Below are positions 59,031 to 64,000 of a stretch of DNA of 64,000 nucleotides, piece after piece (position 1 is the first letter of the stretch; each line of letters begins with the position of its first letter). The DNA comes from CAYFKJ01 sp964343605. GTDB taxonomy: Bacteria; Pseudomonadota; Alphaproteobacteria; UBA2966. The DNA lies in assembly GCA_964343605.1 (NCBI GenBank), contig CAYFKJ010000003.1, positions 1 to 64,000 of the forward strand. The letters are read 5' to 3'. The position numbers and the translations under genes were made by a program. Under the pieces are notes generated by a model. That model was not told the DNA's origin. It saw nothing but the letters and a program-made list of their open reading frames with translations, and did no database searches.

Positions 59031-59074
59031 TACTGCCACGCTGCTGACACCATGGTGTCAGCAGCGTGGCAGTA
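59031..59074. promoter_or_regulatory. Perfect 44-bp palindrome, likely operator of the WYL regulator
   Basis: The sequence is exactly symmetric about the point between 59052 and 59053. The right half after the centre reads TGGTGTCAGCAGCGTGGCAG then TA, and the left half is its exact complement. Each half itself contains TGTCA and TGGCA six bases apart. The element spans the promoter gap between the divergent WYL and SRPBCC genes and ends ten bases before the WYL start codon. Binding of the WYL protein is inferred from position only. Confidence 0.75.
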
Positions 59075-59131
59075 TTAAGAAGCCGATGCAAAACGAAACG
59101 TCGGCACCGCCGCGAAAAACGGGAAGTCAAA

Positions 59132-59605
59132 ATGATCCATTTCCAACGAAACCACACGATCAACGCCACGCCCGATGCCGTTTGGGCTGTCCTGGGCCGC
59201 TTCATGCATATTGATGAATTCGCGCCCCATATCGAATCCGTCGACGCGCTCACGGACGGAGAAGACGGAGTAGGGTCGAAGCGGCGCAATCATTTCGCCG
59301 ACGGCACTTCGATCGTCGAGGAGGTGACGGCGTGGGAAGCCGGCCACAAGTACCGTGTCCGCTTGTCGGAAATGGCTGCCATGCCTCTTCATGAAGCCCA
59401 CGCGGAAATCTCCGTCGAGCCGGTGGAAAGCGAACATTCAGCGGTGAGGTGGACGTTCGAATACCGCGTGAAGTACGGCCCGCTCGGATGGCTGCTGGGT
59501 CAGACGATGATGAAGTTGATGATGGGTAAGATATTGGACGCCAACCTGAAGGGACTCGCCGAGAGGGTTGGGGCGGACCGGGCCGCGACCGCACAAACGA
59601 CTTGA
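59132..59605 (+). CDS. SRPBCC (polyketide cyclase/START-like) family protein
   Basis: A 157-residue single-domain protein. The fold signs are IHFQRNHTINATPDAVWAVL at the N-terminus, then GRFMHIDEFAPHIESVDAL, GVGSKRRNHFADGTSIVEEV, and a C-terminal amphipathic helix GWLLGQTMMKLMMGKILDAN. Such proteins form a deep hydrophobic cavity and bind lipids or small ligands. The ATG at 59132 has ACGGGAAG upstream. A GTG at 59066 is in frame but would start inside the palindrome. It is the likely target of the divergent WYL regulator. Confidence 0.88.
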   Translation: MIHFQRNHTINATPDAVWAVLGRFMHIDEFAPHIESVDALTDGEDGVGSKRRNHFADGTSIVEEVTAWEAGHKYRVRLSEMAAMPLHEAHAEISVEPVESEHSAVRWTFEYRVKYGPLGWLLGQTMMKLMMGKILDANLKGLAERVGADRAATAQTT

Positions 59606-59614
59606 GGAGCCGGG

Positions 59615-59637
59615 CTCGTCGCTATCCTGGCGACGAG
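59615..59637 (+). terminator. Hairpin after the SRPBCC gene
   Basis: CTCGTCGC at 59615-59622 and GCGACGAG at 59630-59637 form a perfect 8-bp stem with a seven-base loop, ten bases after the stop codon. No T-run follows, so it may only stabilise the message end. The remaining 160 bases to the MMPL start show nothing else of note. Confidence 0.45.
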
Positions 59638-59800
59638 TAGAGATGCCCACCGGGAGCCCGTCAGACCAGAATATATAGCCGCTTAGGCCCGCATTGCCGT
59701 CGCTTTCACCAGCGAGTACCATGCCGCCAGTTGTCAGCTCAGGCCCGGCCGACACCTTTTTTCCCGCGGCTGAATCGGCATTGCTCAAAGAGGAAACTTC

Positions 59801-62314
59801 ATGACGTCTTCTACCGTGTGGGCCTATGACACCCTGGTGCTCCGCAATCCTAAGTTGGTTCTGGTCGTACTGCTCTCAGTTCTGGTTTTTTTCGGCTACC
59901 ACACAAAGGACTTCAAGTTGGACGCGTCGGCCGACTCCTTGTTATTGGAAGACGACGCTGATCTCAGGGCATTCCGGAAATTAAACGAGCGTTATCCAAG
60001 CAGCGACTTGCTGGTTGTGACATACACCCCCCATGAAGATCTGTTCTCGGACCAGGCACTGGCACCCATGAAGCGGCTCCGTGAGGAGCTCAAGAGAGTC
60101 TCCATCGTGGACACGGTTTTCACGATACTCGATGCCCCGCTGTTCAAGAGCTCGGATGTTCAAATTTCTTCCCTGGAGGACGGCATTCCGAGTCTGGAGA
60201 CCCCTGATATTGACCGGGCCAAGGCCAGGAACGAACTGATCAACAGCCCAATTTACCGCGATCTGATCGTCAGCGCGGATGGCCAAACCGCCGCTCTGTT
60301 GTTGGGGCTGGTCGAAAACGAACAGTACAACCGCCTGCTCAAATCACGAGACGAATTGCGGGCGAAGAGACGCCAAAACGGTCTCTCCGCGGAAGAAGCG
60401 CGCAGCCTGAAAGCCATCACCGCCGAATACGATCAGGTTCAAGAAGCGAGGAACGCGCAACGCCACGTTGACGTTTCCCATATCCGGAACATCATCGAAC
60501 CCTACCGGCGGCACGGCGAATTGCACCTCGGCGGATTGCCGATGATCACCGACGACATGGTGACGTACGTGCGCAACGACCTGATGATCTTCGGCGGGGG
60601 CGTTCTGGCCTTCCTGATCATCATCCTCACCGCCATTTTCCGGAAACTGCGCTGGATCGTGCTGCCCCTTCTAAGCTGCTTTTACGCCGGATCGATCATG
60701 ATCGGCGTCCTCGGGTTGATCGGTTGGAAGGTCACCGTCATCTCGTCCAATTTTCTCGCGTTGATGCTGATCATCACCATTTCGATGAACATTCACTTGA
60801 TCGTGCGCTACCTGCAACTCCATCGGGATTATCCGGAAGACGACCAGTTGACGCTGGTCAGAACCACCGCCCACAAAATGGTGAAGCCGTGTTTTTACAC
60901 GGCGCTGACCACGGTGATGGGCTTTAGCTCGCTGGTGGTGAGCGATATCAAGCCGGTCATCGATTTCGGCTGGATGATGAGCGCTGGATTGGCCGTGACG
61001 TTCGCCACATCATTTCTGCTTTTCCCCAGTTTGCTGTTGGTACTGGGGAAGACCGAAGTCAAACCCGTCGTCGAAGGCGGCCGTTTTCTCCTGCCCGCCT
61101 ACCTTGCGCGACTGACGCAGTTCCATGGCAACAAGATCCTGGCGCTGGCGAGCGTCTTGACCCTCGTTGGTGTGGCGGGAATTCTCCAGCTGCGCGTCGA
61201 GAACAGCTTCATCAACTACTTCAATGATGGCACGGAAATCTATCAGGGCCTCAAGCTCATCGATGAAGAGCTCGGCGGTACGACGCCCTTGGAAATATTG
61301 GTGAAGTTCGACGATGACGACGTCGAGGAGTTGACCGAAGAAGATCTCAAGGAGATGACCGAGGAAGAGATCGAGATGGAGCGCGAGTACATGGAAGCGC
61401 GCCGCAACAATCCGGAGTTATGGTTCACCCCCACCAAGATCAAAATTATCAAGGAGGTCCACGACTACCTCGACGGCTTGCCCCAATTCGGCAAGGTGCT
61501 CTCGCTCGCTTCATCGGTACGGGTTGCCGAAGATTTCGCCGAGAAGGAGCTGGACGGAATGGAGTTGGCCATTCTCTACACCAAAGCTCCCGCGGCGGTA
61601 AAAAAGAACCTGATCGACCCCTATGTCTCCATCCCCGACAACGAGGTTCGGCTGACGGCGCGGGTGTTGGATTCGCAACCGGACCTGCGCCGCAAGGACT
61701 TGCTGGAGACGGTGCACCGCGGCCTGGGAAAAGAGCACGGGTTCAAGGAACTCGATAGCTACAAACTGCTGATCGAAGACGTGAGCCTGAGCGGGTTGCT
61801 GGTGCTCTACAACAACATGCTGCAGAGCCTGTTCGCCTCGCAGATCAAAACCATCGGCGTGGTGATGCTGGGCATCGCCATCATGTTCCTGGTGTTGTTC
61901 CGCTCGGTCACCTTGTCGGTCATCGGCATACTGCCGAACCTGTTGGGTGCGGTCGTGGTATTGGGGGTGATGGGCTGGGCGAAAATCCCCATGGACATGA
62001 TGACCATCACCATCGCCGCCATCACCATCGGCATCGCCGTCGACAACGGCATTCACTACATCTACCGCTTCAGGGAGGAGTACGCCGAAACCAACAGTTA
62101 CGTCGAAACCCTGCACATTTGCCATTCCAATATCGGCAGGGCGGTGTTCTACACCACCATGACCATCATCTTCGGTTTCTCGATCTTGATGCTGTCCAAC
62201 TTCATCCCGACGATCTATTTCGGCGTATTGACCGGGGCGGCCATGTTCATCGCCCTTATGGCGGCGCTCACGGTTCTGCCAAAATTGATTTTGCTGTGGA
62301 AACCGTTCGGCTGA
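59801..62314 (+). CDS. MMPL/RND-superfamily exporter
   Basis: An 837-residue permease with the duplicated RND plan: a first membrane segment (LVLVVLLSVLVFFGYHT), a periplasmic domain (about 35-260), a five- to six-helix block (about 265-425), a second single segment near 445, a second periplasmic domain, and a final helix block (about 685-835). Blocks include GGLPMITDDMVTYVRNDLMI and IAITIGIAVDNGIHYIYRF-type IAAITIGIAVDNGIHYIYRF. The second domain carries an insertion very rich in Asp and Glu (about residues 503-531). Relatives move lipids or hopanoids to the outer membrane; cargo is not predictable here. No adaptor gene is adjacent. Confidence 0.9.
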   Translation: MTSSTVWAYDTLVLRNPKLVLVVLLSVLVFFGYHTKDFKLDASADSLLLEDDADLRAFRKLNERYPSSDLLVVTYTPHEDLFSDQALAPMKRLREELKRVSIVDTVFTILDAPLFKSSDVQISSLEDGIPSLETPDIDRAKARNELINSPIYRDLIVSADGQTAALLLGLVENEQYNRLLKSRDELRAKRRQNGLSAEEARSLKAITAEYDQVQEARNAQRHVDVSHIRNIIEPYRRHGELHLGGLPMITDDMVTYVRNDLMIFGGGVLAFLIIILTAIFRKLRWIVLPLLSCFYAGSIMIGVLGLIGWKVTVISSNFLALMLIITISMNIHLIVRYLQLHRDYPEDDQLTLVRTTAHKMVKPCFYTALTTVMGFSSLVVSDIKPVIDFGWMMSAGLAVTFATSFLLFPSLLLVLGKTEVKPVVEGGRFLLPAYLARLTQFHGNKILALASVLTLVGVAGILQLRVENSFINYFNDGTEIYQGLKLIDEELGGTTPLEILVKFDDDDVEELTEEDLKEMTEEEIEMEREYMEARRNNPELWFTPTKIKIIKEVHDYLDGLPQFGKVLSLASSVRVAEDFAEKELDGMELAILYTKAPAAVKKNLIDPYVSIPDNEVRLTARVLDSQPDLRRKDLLETVHRGLGKEHGFKELDSYKLLIEDVSLSGLLVLYNNMLQSLFASQIKTIGVVMLGIAIMFLVLFRSVTLSVIGILPNLLGAVVVLGVMGWAKIPMDMMTITIAAITIGIAVDNGIHYIYRFREEYAETNSYVETLHICHSNIGRAVFYTTMTIIFGFSILMLSNFIPTIYFGVLTGAAMFIALMAALTVLPKLILLWKPFG

Positions 62315-62391
62315 GCTTGCCAATCAAATTGGCGGAAAGAATTGGGGCCCGCATCGAGGCCTCTTTCCCACGTCAAAATTTGTTTTTATTT

Positions 62392-63288
62392 CTAGCTAAA
62401 TTCAGAATCGACAAACCATTGAGCAATGAAATCGACAAATAGCCGCACTTTGTTCGGTAAGTATCTGTTGTGAGGATAAATGGCGTAAACCGCCTCGCCT
62501 TCGGGGCTATATTCCTCGAGCACCGAGACTAATCGCCCTGCTCGCAGATCCTCAGTCACACAATAATAAGGCAGCTTAGCTATGCCCTCACTGCGGAGAA
62601 CGCAACGATGGACCATCTTTAGGCTGTTCACCGCAAAGCTGCCCGAGACACCGATCTTTTGCTGACGACCGTTTCCCTTACGGAAGTACCACGTGTGCTT
62701 GTTGTTGGTGGAATCTAAGACACAGTTGTGCGTTTCCAGGTCTACAGGCTTCTTTGGTATGCCAGCACTGGCGAGATAATCGGGTGTCGCGCAATAGGTC
62801 GAATGAGACGGCAGCAAACGTTTACAGATCAGCATGGAGTCTTCAAGAAAACCGTCGCGAATGGCCAGATCCCTTCCTTCTGAGAAAAGATCAACGCGGC
62901 GATCGCTTAGGTCCAGATCAACTCGAATGTCAGGATAGTTTTCGCGAAACGCATGAATGGCCCGTATCAGGTGCAATTCGCCAAAGGCGGTTGGCGCAGT
63001 CAGTCGAAGTTCGCCGCTGGCCGACAGACTTTTTTCCTTAACGGCACTCACCATATCGTCGTACTGGTTTAGCAATTGAGCGCAGTCTGACAGGTAACTC
63101 TGGCCAATCTCAGTAAGCGCAAGTGACCGGGTCGAGCGGTTCAGCAGGCGCACGCCCAGTTGGTCCTCCAAGGCACTGACATATTTGCTGGCCAACGCAG
63201 TCGAGATGCCAATTTTGCCGGCGCCCCCGATAAAAGAGCCTTCGCTGGCGACGGCAACATAGGTCCTCATAATATTAATTGTATCCAT
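62392..63288 (-). CDS. LysR-family transcriptional regulator
   Basis: A 298-residue regulator. The winged helix-turn-helix region reads MRTYVAVASEGSFIGGAGKI and STALASKYVSALEDQLGVRL, then LNRSTRSLALTEIG. The effector domain begins GELRLTAPTAFGELHLIRAI and resembles the CrgA/DmlR group. The ATG at 63288 is preceded by an in-frame TTG at 63291. It diverges from the DOPA-dioxygenase-like gene across a 117-base AT-rich gap with an inverted repeat, the usual layout for a LysR protein and its target. Its GC content is low compared with most of the window. Confidence 0.92.
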   Translation of the reverse strand: MDTINIMRTYVAVASEGSFIGGAGKIGISTALASKYVSALEDQLGVRLLNRSTRSLALTEIGQSYLSDCAQLLNQYDDMVSAVKEKSLSASGELRLTAPTAFGELHLIRAIHAFRENYPDIRVDLDLSDRRVDLFSEGRDLAIRDGFLEDSMLICKRLLPSHSTYCATPDYLASAGIPKKPVDLETHNCVLDSTNNKHTWYFRKGNGRQQKIGVSGSFAVNSLKMVHRCVLRSEGIAKLPYYCVTEDLRAGRLVSVLEEYSPEGEAVYAIYPHNRYLPNKVRLFVDFIAQWFVDSEFS

Positions 63289-63290
63289 CA

Positions 63291-63313
63291 ATTATCAATA
63301 TAATGTTGATAAT
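63291..63313. promoter_or_regulatory. AT-rich inverted repeat in the lysR divergent promoter
   Basis: ATTATCAA at 63291-63298 and TTGATAAT at 63306-63313 are perfect inverted copies separated by seven bases. On the minus strand TTGACA (63323-63318) lies 17 bases ahead of TATTGA, which could be the lysR promoter and would overlap the repeat. The element abuts the lysR start. It is the best candidate for the LysR binding site, inferred from position. Confidence 0.55.
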
Positions 63314-63405
63314 ATTTTGTCAAGATTCCCGGTTTTCTGTACTCCTTCCAGTGGCTACCTATTGGACACCCGAACAACTGAACAACTTCAATACAGGAGA
63401 CGCCG

Positions 63406-63786
63406 GTGAAAACTGAGAGCATCAAGGGGTATCATCTTCACACCTACTTTCAAGACGAAGAAAGCCGCGCAAGAGCGGTACAGCTTCGATCTAACATCCA
63501 GTCAACATTCGACATTCATGTCAGCGAGATTTTTGACGAGCGCGACATGAACGATCCGCATCAGCGGCCCATGTTCATCGCATTTTTCAAACCCGTCGAT
63601 TTTGGGACATTTGTTCCCTGGGTCATGCTCCACCAAAACGGTCTCAAGATGATGATCCACCCGCTGACCGGGCAGGATTATGAAGACCACATGGAGCGGG
63701 CCATCTGGTTTAGCGAAGTTTTGTCCCTCAACGAAGCGGCTTTAAGGGATCCCGAAATCGCCTTAACTCAACCCTCATCAGAGTAA
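63406..63786 (+). CDS. DOPA 4,5-dioxygenase-family protein
   Basis: A 126-residue protein of the small DOPA_dioxygen family, resembling fungal DodA and bacterial YgiD-unrelated forms. Motifs are GYHLHTYFQDEESRARAVQL near the N-terminus with two likely metal His, PHQRPMFIAFFKPVDF, and NGLKMMIHPLTGQDYEDHME with a further His. Members cleave catechol-type rings. The start is GTG at 63406 with CAGGAGA upstream. It likely belongs to the regulon of the divergent LysR protein, and the next gene starts six bases after its stop. Confidence 0.85.
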   Translation: MKTESIKGYHLHTYFQDEESRARAVQLRSNIQSTFDIHVSEIFDERDMNDPHQRPMFIAFFKPVDFGTFVPWVMLHQNGLKMMIHPLTGQDYEDHMERAIWFSEVLSLNEAALRDPEIALTQPSSE

Positions 63787-63791
63787 CCACC

Positions 63792-64000
63792 ATGACAAGA
63801 TCTCGAAACTGGCAACCATTTGACAGAATTGCCTCAACGAATTCTCCAGGTGTCGGTTTGCAACAGTTGGATCAGAAATTGTCGGCTGCCTACGCGGCCC
63901 AGCGTGAAAAGGCAAGAAACAGTACGGATCGCTGGAGCTACGAACGAGCGTTGGATTATGTTGCCGAGTTCAAAGATCACGCCATCAATAAAGTGCCTGG
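63792..64000 (+). CDS. Unknown protein, N-terminal fragment running off the window
   Basis: The ATG at 63792 opens a frame of 69 codons that continues past the end. The translation starts MTRSRNWQPFDRIASTNSPG and includes YAAQREKARNSTDRWSYERA. It is hydrophilic, with no signal peptide and no motif I recognise. It starts six bases after the DOPA-dioxygenase-like gene, so it is probably in the same operon and may be part of the same catabolic function. No function is claimed. Confidence 0.6.
   Translation, partial: MTRSRNWQPFDRIASTNSPGVGLQQLDQKLSAAYAAQREKARNSTDRWSYERALDYVAEFKDHAINKVP

Noticed and set aside
59066..59131. GTG start for the SRPBCC gene at 59066
   Set aside because: It would begin translation inside the 44-bp palindrome and add 22 basic residues unlike the fold. 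The ATG at 59132 has a ribosome binding site and the right N-terminus.

Overview
The window is a 64 kb piece of a GC-rich alphaproteobacterial chromosome, most likely from the Rhodospirillales or a close relative. The family assignment is inferred from gene content: an ATP12-type F1-ATPase chaperone, an NDUFA12 homologue of complex I, a DUF2155 protein, a DUF1194 protein, an HdaA-like replication regulator, a B12-dependent ribonucleotide reductase, and paired propionyl-CoA carboxylase subunits. Most genes are chromosomal housekeeping genes. No phage, insertion sequence or CRISPR array was seen.

Layout. Positions 1-11,340 are the end of the S10 operon (rplB tail to rpmC/rpsQ), the spc operon (rplN to secY-adk) and the alpha operon (rpsM-rpsK-rpoA-rplQ), closed by a clear terminator. 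Between adk and rpsM lie a near-consensus promoter and a strong hairpin. Positions 11,396-19,227 hold an HtrA-like protease, rarA, crcB, an RluC-type pseudouridine synthase, a HAD phosphatase, an AsmA protein and ATP12. Many of these start on top of the previous stop codon. A 312-base gap at 15,512-15,823 looks like a small-RNA locus on the minus strand.

Positions 19,387-31,578 hold pccB-pccA, a five-PAS sensor kinase, acylphosphatase, lipB (minus strand), an orphan FliN-like protein, tRNA-Leu(GAG), maeB and mgtE. An Fe(II)/2-oxoglutarate oxygenase follows. Behind it is a decayed 3' piece of a second mgtE. Then come a cation/proton antiporter and purM-purN (minus), and a DUF2066 protein, a PerM-type permease, hdaA, an SDR protein and a PNPOx-fold protein (plus).

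Positions 40,519-51,591 contain a polyphosphate and phosphohistidine group (sixA-like, ppk, ppx), a minus-strand group (small unknown protein, DUF1194, multicopper oxidase, rnd), aspS, and a pentapeptide-repeat protein. nrdJ occupies 51,983-55,642 on the minus strand with a long leader and two NrdR-box-like sites upstream. Positions 56,156-58,250 are NDUFA12, an MlaD-like protein, a methyltransferase and DUF2155.

The right end (58,325-64,000) is more accessory. A WYL regulator and an SRPBCC protein diverge from a perfect 44-bp palindrome. An MMPL/RND exporter follows. Then a LysR regulator diverges from a DOPA-dioxygenase-like gene across an AT-rich inverted repeat, and a gene of unknown function runs off the edge.

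The observations most worth a second look are the 44-bp palindrome, the mgtE remnant behind the oxygenase gene, the putative minus-strand RNA at about 15.5-15.75 kb, and the NrdR-type control region and structured leader of nrdJ.
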